NCBI RefSeq assembly: GCF_002211365.1
Contig: NZ_LOKZ01000001.1
Span: 1 to 64,000, forward strand
Direction of reading: 5' to 3'
DNA: 64,000 bases
Origin: Rhizobium sp. R711
GTDB taxonomy: Bacteria; Pseudomonadota; Alphaproteobacteria; Rhizobiales; Rhizobiaceae
Notes under the pieces: model-generated
What the model saw: only the letters and a program-made list of their open reading frames with translations
The model's database searches: none
What the model was told of the DNA's origin: nothing
Program-made: the position numbers and the translations under genes
Shown: positions 18,170 to 27,299 of the stretch, piece by piece
Position numbering within the stretch: position 1 is the first letter of the stretch
How the letters are laid out: the number at the start of each line of letters is the position of its first letter

Positions 18170-21100
18170 CTATCCAATTGCCATCAGGCTCGCGTTGCCG
18201 CCGGCTGCGGCGGTATTGATTGAGGTGGACACCTCTTCCAAAAGCCAGTTGAGGCAGTAAGCGTCCGCATCACGTTCAAGCTGCTCGCTCGAGGCTGACT
18301 GAGTCAAAAGCAGAGGACCGGGCATCGCGGCGAGCCTTGCGAGCATGGCCGAGACCCGGCCCGCGTCGCCTTCGATTAGAGCGCCGGCCATTGTGCTGGA
18401 ATGGGCCGATGCCGTCTGCCAGGAAATCCGTTGAGCGACGCTGGTGGGAACACCGCTCAGGGTCGAGCGGAGGCTGTCGTCAGCGTCGATGACGGCACTG
18501 TTGCCGGTGGCTAGAACCGCCGAGATCTGGCGAATGAGGCCGGTCCGTGAGGCCGCAGCGCAGAGGATTGCGCCGCGCGGGTGAAGCGCATAAAGATTGC
18601 GTTCGCCCACGGGACCGGAAAGTTCGGCTTCGAGCCCCAGGGCCGATTGGCTACCAAGATGACGCGCCGTTTCTGCGTCATCAAAAAGGCCTTTCTGGTC
18701 TAGCCATTTGGCAAAATCGGAAAGAGCGGGGTCGCTATAGACAGAGCTGTGTTGCGGGGGGATCGGCGGCGTCGTGACCAACCGCCCGAGATACAGCGGA
18801 CCGCCTGCTTTGGGACCGGTGCCCGATAAGCCGCGGCCACCGAAAGGCTGGACGCCGACAACGGCACCGATGACATTGCGGTTTACATAGAGATTGCCGG
18901 CCTTTACCTGTGACGTGACGGTCGCGATCGTTTCGTCGAGGCGCGTGTGGAGGCCGAACGTCAGGCCGTAGCCGGTACCATTGATCTCGTCGATCAGGCG
19001 AGCGAGATCCTGGCGCCGCCACCGAATGACGTGCAGAACCGGGCCAAAGACCTCGCGCTTCAGCTGTGAGATCTTGTCGATCTCGATGATCGTTGGCGCA
19101 ACGAAGGTTCCGTTCTTGGTCGCATCCGGCAAGTCGACGCGCTCGACAGCGCAGCCGGCACTGCCCATGGCAGCGACATGCGCCTCAATAATATCCCTGG
19201 CTTCGGCGGTGATCACTGGACCGATGTCGGAGGCGAGGCGGTTGGTGTTGGCGATAGAAAGCTCGCGCAGCGCCCCCTTCAGCATGGTCAGCGTACGATC
19301 GGCGACGTCCTCCTGCAGGCAAAGGATGCGGAGCGCCGAGCAGCGCTGCCCGGCGCTGTCAAAGGCCGAGGCGATCACGTCGCCAACGACCTGTTCAGCG
19401 AGCGCCGAGGAGTCGACGATCATGGCGTTTTGACCGCCGGTCTCGGCGATCAGCGGGATCGGCTTGCCGTTCCTTGAGAGACGTTTGGCAAGTTCCGTCT
19501 GAATGATGCGGGCAACCTCGGTCGAGCCGGTAAACATAACAGCTGCGGCCTGTGGTGCTGCGACCAGGGCTGCCCCTACCCTTCCGTCCCCGGGAACCAG
19601 TTGGAGGACATCGGCCGCAATACCCGCTTCGTGCAAGATCCGAACGGCCTCGGCTGCAATCAGCGGTGTTTCTTCTGCGGGTTTGGCAAGGACCGGATTG
19701 CCGGCGACCAGAGCGGCAGCGACCTGCCCGGTGAAGATAGCAAGTGGAAAGTTCCAGGGGCTGATGCACACGACCGGTCCGAGCGGCGTGTGCGACGGGC
19801 CAAGGGTGCGGCGGGCTTGCTCCGCATAGTAGCGCAGGAAGTCGATCGCCTCGCGCACTTCGGCGACCGCGTTTAGCAGAGATTTTCCAGCTTCACGAAT
19901 GATGAGACCCAAAAGGGTCTCCATCTTTGCCTGCATGATGTCGGCAGCTCGATCAAGCAGTGCCGCTCGTTCAACGGGCGATATGGATGCAAAGCTCGGG
20001 GCAGCTCTCAATGCAATTTCGGCTGCATGAGCGGCCTCCTGCGCAGTCGCTTCGCGCACGGTGCCGACGCGGTCCCGGCTGTCGGCTGGATTTAGAACGT
20101 CGCGGGCCGCTGGCGCCGCGTCGCACTGGCGCGTTGGCGCTGCCGTCCAGGTAAGACTGGCGCTCGCCTTTAGTGCTTCGGTCAGCGCCTGCAGAGCGGT
20201 TTCGCTGGAGATATCGAGGCCGGCGGAGTTGCGGCGCTGGCCGTATAGATCGCAGGGAAGCGCGATCTTGTCGTGCTTTTGGCCAGGCGTGGACATTTTG
20301 GCGACGATCTCGACTGGATCGGCAATAAGCTCATCGATCGAGACATTGGGATCGGCGATGCGATTTACGAAGGAGGAGTTGGCACCATTTTCGAGCAGAC
20401 GCCGCACGAGGTAGGCAAGCAGAGTTTCATGGGTTCCGACGGGGGCGTAGATGCGGCACGGACGGTTGAGGTTCTGCCGACCGACAACCTCGTCATATAG
20501 TGGCTCGCCCATCCCGTGCAGGCACTGGAACTCGTATTTGCCGACATAATAGTCCGAGCCTGCCATGTGATAGATGGTGGCAAGTGTCTGGGCATTGTGG
20601 GTGGCAAATTGCGGGAAAACCGCCTCGGTTGCGGCAAGCAGCTTCTTGGCGCAGGCGATGTAGGAAACATCGGTATAAATCTTGCGAGTAAAGACCGGAA
20701 AATCTTCCAGGCCATCTTGCTGGGCGCGCTTGATTTCGGCATCCCAATAAGCACCCTTGACAAGGCGAACCATGATGCGGCGGCTGGCGCGGCGAGCAAG
20801 GTCGATGATGAAGTCGAGGACGAAGGGGCAACGCTTGCCGTAGGCCTGGACGACAAAGCCCATGCCGTTCCAGCCGGAAAGGTCCTCATCGAGGCATAGC
20901 GTTTCGAGAATGTCCAGGGACAGCTCCAGTCGATCGGCCTCCTCGGCATCGATGTTGAGGCCGATGTCATAGGATTTGGCGATCACTGCCAGCGCCTTGA
21001 CCTTCGGCAACAATTCGCCCATGACGCGGCCGCTTTGGGCTCTTGAATAGCGCGGATGCAGGGCGGAAAGCTTGATCGAAATGCCGGGGCCTTCATAGAT

Positions 21101-21880
21101 GCCGCGGCGGTCGGAGGCTTTGCCAATGGCGTGGATCGCTCTTTCGTAGTCCTTGTAATAGCGCTCGGCGTCGGCGCCTGTGGTCGCCGCCTCGCCAAGC
21201 ATGTCGTAGGAGTAGCGAAAGCCTCGCTGTTCCAGCGGTTTTGCGCGCTGGAGCGCTTCATCGATCGTCTCACCGGTGACGAACTGCTCTCCCATCATCC
21301 GCATTGCCATGTCGACGCCTCGCCGGATGACAGGCTCGCCGCAGCGCGCAATAAGCCGGGTGAGCGCTGCAGAGAGGTTGCGATCGTTGACTGTCGCGGT
21401 AAGCTTACCGGTTACCACCAATCCCCAGGTTGCGGCGTTGACGAAGAGCGAACGACCGCCCCCGAGATGTGATTTCCAATCGCCTTCGGCGATCTTGTCT
21501 CGGATCAGTGCATCGCGCGTTGGGGTATCGGGGATGCGCAGCAAGGCTTCCGCCAGACACATAAGCGCGACGCCTTCCTGGCTCGACAGCGAATATTCGT
21601 GGACGAGACCTTCGACGCCGGTGCCCTTGTGCTTGGCGCGCAGCGCCTCAATGAGCGCGCGGGCTGTCGTGGCGGCGCCCTGCCTGACGTTCTGCGCAAG
21701 CGTGGCGGCCTCAACGAGCCGCGGGACGCAAACGGTCTCCAGTGTACGGTAAGCGGCCGTAATCGCACGGCGCAGATCGCTTTGCGGTCGCACTGCCGGG
21801 GCAAAATCCTCGAATGGATTGGCGCCGCTTGGCTGCATGTCACCGGGTTTGTTCGCCACCTTATCGTTGGTGATCGTCAT
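18170..21880 (-). CDS. putA: Bifunctional proline dehydrogenase / pyrroline-5-carboxylate dehydrogenase
   Basis: A protein of 1236 residues that oxidises proline to glutamate in two steps, passing electrons from FAD to quinone and then to NAD+. The proline dehydrogenase barrel covers about 190-500 (MVRLVKGAYWDAEIK, FQCLHGMGEPLYDEV, then YLVRRLLENGANSSF, which binds the substrate). The aldehyde dehydrogenase part follows (VCISPWNFPLAIFTGQVAAA, general base in LIAETGGQNAMIV, nucleophile cysteine in FDSAGQRCSALRI). A C-terminal ALDH-like tail completes the long type of PutA. There is no N-terminal ribbon-helix-helix, so it cannot self-regulate; the divergent Lrp-type gene should do that. Confidence 0.97.
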   Translation of the reverse strand: MTITNDKVANKPGDMQPSGANPFEDFAPAVRPQSDLRRAITAAYRTLETVCVPRLVEAATLAQNVRQGAATTARALIEALRAKHKGTGVEGLVHEYSLSSQEGVALMCLAEALLRIPDTPTRDALIRDKIAEGDWKSHLGGGRSLFVNAATWGLVVTGKLTATVNDRNLSAALTRLIARCGEPVIRRGVDMAMRMMGEQFVTGETIDEALQRAKPLEQRGFRYSYDMLGEAATTGADAERYYKDYERAIHAIGKASDRRGIYEGPGISIKLSALHPRYSRAQSGRVMGELLPKVKALAVIAKSYDIGLNIDAEEADRLELSLDILETLCLDEDLSGWNGMGFVVQAYGKRCPFVLDFIIDLARRASRRIMVRLVKGAYWDAEIKRAQQDGLEDFPVFTRKIYTDVSYIACAKKLLAATEAVFPQFATHNAQTLATIYHMAGSDYYVGKYEFQCLHGMGEPLYDEVVGRQNLNRPCRIYAPVGTHETLLAYLVRRLLENGANSSFVNRIADPNVSIDELIADPVEIVAKMSTPGQKHDKIALPCDLYGQRRNSAGLDISSETALQALTEALKASASLTWTAAPTRQCDAAPAARDVLNPADSRDRVGTVREATAQEAAHAAEIALRAAPSFASISPVERAALLDRAADIMQAKMETLLGLIIREAGKSLLNAVAEVREAIDFLRYYAEQARRTLGPSHTPLGPVVCISPWNFPLAIFTGQVAAALVAGNPVLAKPAEETPLIAAEAVRILHEAGIAADVLQLVPGDGRVGAALVAAPQAAAVMFTGSTEVARIIQTELAKRLSRNGKPIPLIAETGGQNAMIVDSSALAEQVVGDVIASAFDSAGQRCSALRILCLQEDVADRTLTMLKGALRELSIANTNRLASDIGPVITAEARDIIEAHVAAMGSAGCAVERVDLPDATKNGTFVAPTIIEIDKISQLKREVFGPVLHVIRWRRQDLARLIDEINGTGYGLTFGLHTRLDETIATVTSQVKAGNLYVNRNVIGAVVGVQPFGGRGLSGTGPKAGGPLYLGRLVTTPPIPPQHSSVYSDPALSDFAKWLDQKGLFDDAETARHLGSQSALGLEAELSGPVGERNLYALHPRGAILCAAASRTGLIRQISAVLATGNSAVIDADDSLRSTLSGVPTSVAQRISWQTASAHSSTMAGALIEGDAGRVSAMLARLAAMPGPLLLTQSASSEQLERDADAYCLNWLLEEVSTSINTAAAGGNASLMAIG

Positions 21881-21927
21881 CTCTTTGCTCCAGGTCGGAT
21901 TGGTGGAAGATCCATAGCAGTTCCCCG

Positions 21928-21965
21928 ATAGTTGATTTCACTTGATATGGGGTGAGATGAACTAT
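21928..21965. promoter_or_regulatory. Probable PutR operator in the putA-putR divergent promoter
   Basis: An imperfect inverted repeat: ATAGTTGATTTCA (21928-21940) and TGAGATGAACTAT (21953-21965), 11 of 13 positions matching, separated by 12 bases. It sits in the 100-base gap between the divergent genes. Lrp-type regulators bind such AT-rich dyads, and PutR activates putA in rhizobia and agrobacteria when proline is present. Confidence 0.5.
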
Positions 21966-21980
21966 ATTTACCTGTTTTAG

Positions 21981-22472
21981 ATGCAAACTAGAGGGAATAC
22001 CGTGAACATCGCCCCAAATGGCAGGGAAATCGACCAGTTCGACCATAGGATCATCGAGACCCTTGTCGCCGACGGCCGTATATCGATTACCGACCTTGCC
22101 AAGAAAGTGGGGCTGTCCAACACGCCCTGCCAGGTCAGATTAAAGCGATTGATCGAAGATGGCTACATTCTTGGATTTCGCGCCATCGTCGACGTCAAGA
22201 AACTCGGCAAGAATCACGTCGCATTCACCGAGGTAAAACTCTCCGACACGCGCGAGCACGCTTTGACGGCGTTCAATGTCGCCGCCCGCAAGCTTCAGGA
22301 GGTCGAAGAGTGCCATATGATCGCCGGCGCCTTCGATTATCTTTTGAAGATCCGCACCTCCGATATTACCAACTACCGTCTTGTCCTCGGTGAGAAGATA
22401 TCGAGCCTTCCTTTCGTTGCCAGCACATCGACCTTCGTGGCGATGGAAGCCGTGAAGGAAAGCGGCGCTTAA
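21981..22472 (+). CDS. putR: Lrp/AsnC-family regulator of proline use
   Basis: A protein of 163 residues, typical for the family. An N-terminal helix-turn-helix (DHRIIETLVADGRISITDLA, KKVGLSNTPCQVRLKRLIED) is followed by the ligand-binding RAM domain (FTEVKLSDTREHALTAFNVA, VEECHMIAGAFDYLLKIRTS). Divergence from putA identifies it as the PutR-type activator known in Agrobacterium and Rhizobium, which responds to proline. A GTG at 22002 is an alternative start. The symbol is inferred from context rather than from residues. Confidence 0.85.
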   Translation: MQTRGNTVNIAPNGREIDQFDHRIIETLVADGRISITDLAKKVGLSNTPCQVRLKRLIEDGYILGFRAIVDVKKLGKNHVAFTEVKLSDTREHALTAFNVAARKLQEVEECHMIAGAFDYLLKIRTSDITNYRLVLGEKISSLPFVASTSTFVAMEAVKESGA

Positions 22473-22598
22473 AGCTCCGCCCGTTCTGCGAGCACCCTCT
22501 TTCTGTTCGTTATCACCTTCGTACCGACACCAATATTACCTGTTTACAACTAACATGTCAGTCTGCTACGTCTAACACATCGACTGGGAGAACATGAC

Positions 22599-23483
22599 GT
22601 GACTAAAAAATTCGGGCTTTCCGTTGCCCTTGCCACGCCCTTTGACGAAACGGGCGGGATCGCCGTCAATGTAATGATTGAGCAGGCTCAACAGTGCCTT
22701 GCGGCTGGTTGTGAAAGCGTTACGCTATTTGGCACCACTGGTGAGGGATGCTCGATAGGGACGCATGAGCGCCAGGACATCCTCACGGCTTTTCTCGATG
22801 CCGGTATTGCGCCTGAGCAGATTGTCGTCGGCGTGCTGGTCGATGCTGCCGAGGACGCCGCAGCTCAGGCCGGAAACGCTCTGTTGCGCGGTGCGCGCAA
22901 CGTCCTGCTGGCCCCACCCTCCTACTTCAAGAATGTCAGCGACGACGGCCTCTTCAAGTGGTTTTCTGCTGTGTTTGCGAGCCTCGGCGACAAAGCGCGC
23001 GACGTCATTGTCTACAATATTCCATCGGTCACCCTGGTGCCGCTGACCGTGTCGCTGATCGGGCGTTTGCGGACAGCTTTTCCGACAGTCATCAGGGGCG
23101 TGAAGGATTCGTCCGGCGACTGGCCATTTACTGAAAGCCTGCTGAAAGCCCACGGCGATCTCATTATTCTGATCGGCGATGAGCGCCACCTTGCAAAAGG
23201 CGTGCGCCTCGGCGGCCAGGGCGCGATCTCCGGCATGGCGAACTTCCTTCCTGCCGAGGTGAAGCTGATGGCGACCGAAGGCCGGGACGATGCCCGCGTA
23301 GAGAATTTGGTTGCCGAGCTTCTGAAATACTCTGTGACGCCGGCCGTCAAGGTCATGATCGCCCGCCTGACCGGGAAGGAGATGTGGCTTGCGGTTCGCC
23401 CACCGCTCGTCTCGATTTCCAGCGAGGGACAGGCACAGCTTGCTCAGGCCTTCGATGCGCTGTTCCGCTCCAAAGCAGCGTGA
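22599..23483 (+). CDS. DapA-family class I aldolase/dehydratase
   Basis: A protein of 294 residues of the dihydrodipicolinate synthase/N-acetylneuraminate lyase superfamily. Active-site landmarks are present: the phosphate/carboxylate loop GTTGEGCSIG, the catalytic tyrosine in VYNIPS and the Schiff-base lysine in IRGVKDSSGDW. It probably cleaves or dehydrates a 2-keto sugar acid; lysine biosynthesis is unlikely because it opens a catabolic operon with a regulator, a sugar importer and a kinase. The start is GTG preceded by GGGAG. The exact substrate cannot be read from the sequence. Confidence 0.8.
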   Translation: MTKKFGLSVALATPFDETGGIAVNVMIEQAQQCLAAGCESVTLFGTTGEGCSIGTHERQDILTAFLDAGIAPEQIVVGVLVDAAEDAAAQAGNALLRGARNVLLAPPSYFKNVSDDGLFKWFSAVFASLGDKARDVIVYNIPSVTLVPLTVSLIGRLRTAFPTVIRGVKDSSGDWPFTESLLKAHGDLIILIGDERHLAKGVRLGGQGAISGMANFLPAEVKLMATEGRDDARVENLVAELLKYSVTPAVKVMIARLTGKEMWLAVRPPLVSISSEGQAQLAQAFDALFRSKAA

Positions 23484-23506
23484 ACGCGATGTACGAGAGG
23501 GAGGCA

Positions 23507-24166
23507 ATGGACGGAACGGACGAGCAGCCGACGCTGCGAGAAAAGGCATATGAAAGCTTCACCCGCCACCTTTTGGCGCGCGACGTACGTCCGGGTCAAT
23601 TCGTCTCCCAGCGACGTCTTGTCGAGCTGACCGGACTGACGCTTGCCGCGATCCGCGAACTTATTCCGCGGCTTGAGGCCGAAGGGTTGATCAAGACCGT
23701 CCCTCAGCGGGGCCTGCAGATCGCTCATATCGACCTTAACCTCATTCGCGAGGCGTTCCAGCTTCGACTGTTCCTGGAGAAGGAGGCGGTGGCGCTGTTC
23801 ACGCGCTCTGCGTCCGATGAGGCAATCGCCGGCCTTTTGAAGCAGCATCGCGACATCGCCGACGCCATTGCCAATGGCGATGCCTCACATGAGCTGGAAG
23901 TGCGTGCTCAAGCTGTCGACTGGGGTATGCATGATGCCTTTATCGATGCTCTGGGCAACACGATCATTTCCAATGCCTACCGGGTTAATTCGATCAAGAT
24001 GCGCCTGATCAGCCAGGAGCGCTTCCGCATCGATGGGCGCGTTGGCCCGGTCATGGGCGAGCATCTGAAGGTTCTTGAGGCGATCGAACGGCGCTCGGCC
24101 GAGGATGCAGTGAATAGCCTCGCCGCCCACATCAATCACGCGAGGGACCGCGCCTTAAGGATCTAG
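23507..24166 (+). CDS. GntR/FCD-family regulator
   Basis: A protein of 219 residues with an N-terminal winged helix (LREKAYESFTRHLLARDVRP, then LTGLTLAAIRELIPRLEAEG) and a C-terminal helical FCD effector domain (AFQLRLFLEKEAVALF, HDAFIDALGNTIISNAYR). FCD regulators usually respond to sugar acids or other organic acids, in line with the neighbouring aldolase. It is the second gene of the operon, 23 bases after the aldolase. I chose the start at 23507, near GAGGGAGG; an ATG at 23489 is possible but has no such site. Confidence 0.85.
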   Translation: MDGTDEQPTLREKAYESFTRHLLARDVRPGQFVSQRRLVELTGLTLAAIRELIPRLEAEGLIKTVPQRGLQIAHIDLNLIREAFQLRLFLEKEAVALFTRSASDEAIAGLLKQHRDIADAIANGDASHELEVRAQAVDWGMHDAFIDALGNTIISNAYRVNSIKMRLISQERFRIDGRVGPVMGEHLKVLEAIERRSAEDAVNSLAAHINHARDRALRI

Positions 24167-24217
24167 TTGACAACACGCCTACGGTGAGGAGACCGACGGC
24201 AAAAAAGGAGGAGTTAC

Positions 24218-25549
24218 ATGCCATCATCATTCCTAAATCCTACGCGGCGCAGCTTTCTCGCCGGCACCGCGGCGCTCGGCGCCAGCAGCCTTATCGGCGT
24301 TCGCTCGGCCTCGGCGGCAGTCGACTGGAAACGCTTTGCCGGGACGACGCTTGAGGTCAATCTTGTCAAGAGCCCACGCAGCGAAACGCTCATCAAGTAT
24401 CTTCCCGAGTTTGAAGAGTTGACGGGCATCAAGGTCAATGCCGAAGCGACGCCAGAACAGCAGCAACGCCAAAAGACTACGATCGAACTGAGCTCCGGCA
24501 AGCCGAGCTTTGACGTTGTCCACATGAGCTATCACGTCCAGAAGCGACAGTTTGAAAAGGGTGGATGGCTTGCCGATATTAGCGGCTTCCTCAAGGATCC
24601 TTCGCTCACCGACCCGTCGCTTGTTGAGAGCGACTTTGCCGAGGCCGGCATGACCTTCGCCAAGGATCCCGATGGCGTCCTGCGCTCCCTGCCCTTTTCG
24701 GTCGACTACTGGATCGTTTACTGGAACAAGGCGCTCTTCGAAAAGAAGGGACTTGCCTACCCGACCACGTTTGACGAGATGGGACATGCTGCCGAGGCGC
24801 TGACCGATCCGTCGAGCAGCACCTACGGCTTCGTCGCCCGTGGGCTCAAGAACGCCAACACGCCGGTCTGGACAACGCTGTTGCTCGGCTATGGATCGAG
24901 CCCGCTCGGACCTGATGGCAAGCTGCGCACCAATTCTGAAGAGGCCGTCGAGGCAGCCAAGCTCTACCAGCGGCTGATGACCAAGGCGGCTCCTCCCGGT
25001 GTCTCCGGCTTCAACTGGGCCGAAGCCCAATCGGCCTTCCTGCAGGGTAAGATCGGCATGTGGCTCGACGGCGTCGGCTTTGCGCCGCCGATCGAAAACC
25101 CGGAAAAGTCACGTGTCGTTGGCCAGGTTGGATACGGCGTCATGCCAAAGGGGCCGAAGGCACAGGCAGCGGCGACCACCGGAGACGGCCTCGGGGTTGT
25201 CGCCGCCAGCCAGAAAAAGGAAGCTTCATATCTCTTCTGCCAGTGGGCCATTTCCCATGACATGGGAGCACGCCTGCTTCAGGCTGGGGCCGGCGTTCCG
25301 TTCCGCCAGTCGGTCCTCGAGGATCAGAAGGTGCGTGAAGGTGTGAAGATGCCGGCAGCGTGGCTGGATGCTGTTGCCAGTTCCGCGAAGGTGTCGCAGC
25401 TGGCCCTGCCGATCATCATACCCGTCACGGAGTTCCGCGACATCTACGGCGTCGGCCTCACCAACATGATCGGCGGCGCCGATCCGGCCACGGAATTGAA
25501 GACTGCCACAGCTCAGTTCGAGCCGGTCCTGGCACGAAGCGAGGGATAA
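24218..25549 (+). CDS. Sugar ABC transporter binding protein, Tat-type signal
   Basis: A protein of 443 residues of the CUT1 extracellular solute-binding family (SBP_bac_1). The N-terminus NPTRRSFLAGTAALG is a twin-arginine signal, less common for this family than a Sec signal, so the protein is probably exported folded. Later landmarks are TGIKVNAEATPEQQQRQKTT and VDYWIVYWNKALFEKKGL. GGAGGAG precedes the ATG. It delivers its sugar to the two permeases encoded next; its TAA overlaps the first permease start (TAATG). Confidence 0.88.
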   Translation: MPSSFLNPTRRSFLAGTAALGASSLIGVRSASAAVDWKRFAGTTLEVNLVKSPRSETLIKYLPEFEELTGIKVNAEATPEQQQRQKTTIELSSGKPSFDVVHMSYHVQKRQFEKGGWLADISGFLKDPSLTDPSLVESDFAEAGMTFAKDPDGVLRSLPFSVDYWIVYWNKALFEKKGLAYPTTFDEMGHAAEALTDPSSSTYGFVARGLKNANTPVWTTLLLGYGSSPLGPDGKLRTNSEEAVEAAKLYQRLMTKAAPPGVSGFNWAEAQSAFLQGKIGMWLDGVGFAPPIENPEKSRVVGQVGYGVMPKGPKAQAAATTGDGLGVVAASQKKEASYLFCQWAISHDMGARLLQAGAGVPFRQSVLEDQKVREGVKMPAAWLDAVASSAKVSQLALPIIIPVTEFRDIYGVGLTNMIGGADPATELKTATAQFEPVLARSEG

Positions 25550-26484
25550 TGGCATCGGTGAGCATGGAAACCGCAGATGCGGTCAAGACCACGCAGGGGA
25601 GCAAACCGGGCCGGTTTGCTCCCAACTATTGGCCTTTCATTGTTCCCGCCCTGGTCGTTGTGGCGGCTGTCATCGTTTTTCCATGGGTCTTCACCCTATG
25701 GATGAGCGTCAACAGCTGGACACTCGGCCAGGCGCAGGTCTTTGCCGGGCTGGACAACTACTTGCGCCTGACCGCTGACCTGCGCTTTTGGGACTCGTTG
25801 TGGCATACTGTGCTCTACACGACGCTGTCAGTCCTCGCTCCCCTTTTCCTCGGAACGCTGGCCGCCCTCATCTTCGATGCCCAGTTTCCGCTACGCGGCA
25901 TTCTTCGCGGTGTATTCGTGATGCCGATGATGGCAACGCCAGTCGCCATCGCGCTCGTCTGGACGATGATGTTCCATCCACAGCTCGGGGTTTTGAACTA
26001 CCTCCTTTCGTTTGTCGGGGTCGGTCCGCAGGAATGGATCTATAACCAGACCAGCGTCATTCCATCGCTGGTCCTGGTCGAAACCTGGCAGTGGACGCCG
26101 CTTGTCATGCTGATCGTGCTTGGCGGCCTGGCGGCAGTGCCGCGCGAACCCTATGAGAGCGCGGAAATCGATGGTGCCAACGTCTGGCAGAAGTTCAGGT
26201 ACCTGACGCTGCCGATGATCGCGCCGTTCCTGATGATCGCCGTCATCATTCGCAGCATCGATGCGGTCAAGAGCTTCGACATCATCTATGCGATGACGCA
26301 GGGCGGACCAGGCACTGCGTCCGAAACGATCAATATCTACCTCTATAACACGGCCTTCTCCTACTACGATATCGGCTATGGATCGGCGATGGCTGTTGTC
26401 TTCTTCGTTTTGATCGTGGCGCTTTGCTTCATTCTCCTCATGGTCAAGCAGCGCGCCAACTGGTCCGATGGGGAGATACACTGA
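25549..26484 (+). CDS. Sugar ABC transporter permease (MalF type)
   Basis: A protein of 311 residues with six membrane helices and the EAA loop (YESAEIDGANVWQKFRYLTL), the site that contacts the ATPase. Start and stop overlap both neighbours (TAATG and TGATG), so it is translationally coupled. It forms the channel with the next gene's product. Confidence 0.9.
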   Translation: MASVSMETADAVKTTQGSKPGRFAPNYWPFIVPALVVVAAVIVFPWVFTLWMSVNSWTLGQAQVFAGLDNYLRLTADLRFWDSLWHTVLYTTLSVLAPLFLGTLAALIFDAQFPLRGILRGVFVMPMMATPVAIALVWTMMFHPQLGVLNYLLSFVGVGPQEWIYNQTSVIPSLVLVETWQWTPLVMLIVLGGLAAVPREPYESAEIDGANVWQKFRYLTLPMIAPFLMIAVIIRSIDAVKSFDIIYAMTQGGPGTASETINIYLYNTAFSYYDIGYGSAMAVVFFVLIVALCFILLMVKQRANWSDGEIH

Positions 26485-27299
26485 TGAAGCGCAAGGCAAT
26501 TGATCGTATCGGACTTCTGTTTGTGGCGCTGGTGATGGTATCGCCGGTGGTCCTGTTCTTCCTTTGGATGATCTCATTGTCTTTGAAATACGAGATCGAC
26601 AATGGCGCGTTTCCTCCGATTTTCATCCCCGAACGCCTAGCCTGGTCGAATTACGTCAAGGTGTTCGAGGAGAACAATTTTTTCCTTTATCTCTGGAATT
26701 CGGTTCTGGTCACTGGTGCGGCGACGCTTCTGGCGCTTGTGATCGGTGTACCGGCCGGTTACGGCATCGCCCGTCTGAAGGCTGAAAAATCCGCCGTCGT
26801 GATCATGATCGCGCGCATGACGCCTGGCCTTTCATTCCTCATTCCGCTCTTCCTTCTGTTCCAGTGGTTGAACCTGCTCGGCACGTTATGGCCGCAGATC
26901 ATCATCCATCTGGTTGTCACGGTCCCGATCGTTGTCTGGATCATGATCGGTTATTTCGAAACGACGCCGATGGAGCTGGAGGAGGCGGCAAGCATCGATG
27001 GTGCAACGCCCTGGCAAGTGTTCCGTCTGGTGGCCCTGCCGATTGCCAGGCCCGGCATCGTCGTTGCCTTCATCCTCTCGGTCATTTTTTCCTGGAACAA
27101 CTTCGTCTTCGGCATCGTCCTTGCAAGCCGTGAGACGCGTACACTTCCTGTTGCGGTCTATAACATGCTGTCGTTCGAACAGGTCAGTTGGGGGCCGCTT
27201 GCCGCAGCAGCCCTGATCGTCACGCTGCCAGTGTTGATCCTGACCGTCTTTGCACAAAGGCAGATTGTCGCCGGCCTGACGGCAGGTGCAGTGAAGTGA
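26484..27299 (+). CDS. Sugar ABC transporter permease (MalG type)
   Basis: A protein of 271 residues with six membrane helices, the EAA loop LEEAASIDGATPWQVFRLVA and the typical end QRQIVAGLTAGAVK. It pairs with the preceding permease. No ATPase gene follows: the next gene is a kinase, so the importer must borrow an ATP-binding subunit. Its stop overlaps the kinase start (GTGA). Confidence 0.9.
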   Translation: MKRKAIDRIGLLFVALVMVSPVVLFFLWMISLSLKYEIDNGAFPPIFIPERLAWSNYVKVFEENNFFLYLWNSVLVTGAATLLALVIGVPAGYGIARLKAEKSAVVIMIARMTPGLSFLIPLFLLFQWLNLLGTLWPQIIIHLVVTVPIVVWIMIGYFETTPMELEEAASIDGATPWQVFRLVALPIARPGIVVAFILSVIFSWNNFVFGIVLASRETRTLPVAVYNMLSFEQVSWGPLAAAALIVTLPVLILTVFAQRQIVAGLTAGAVK

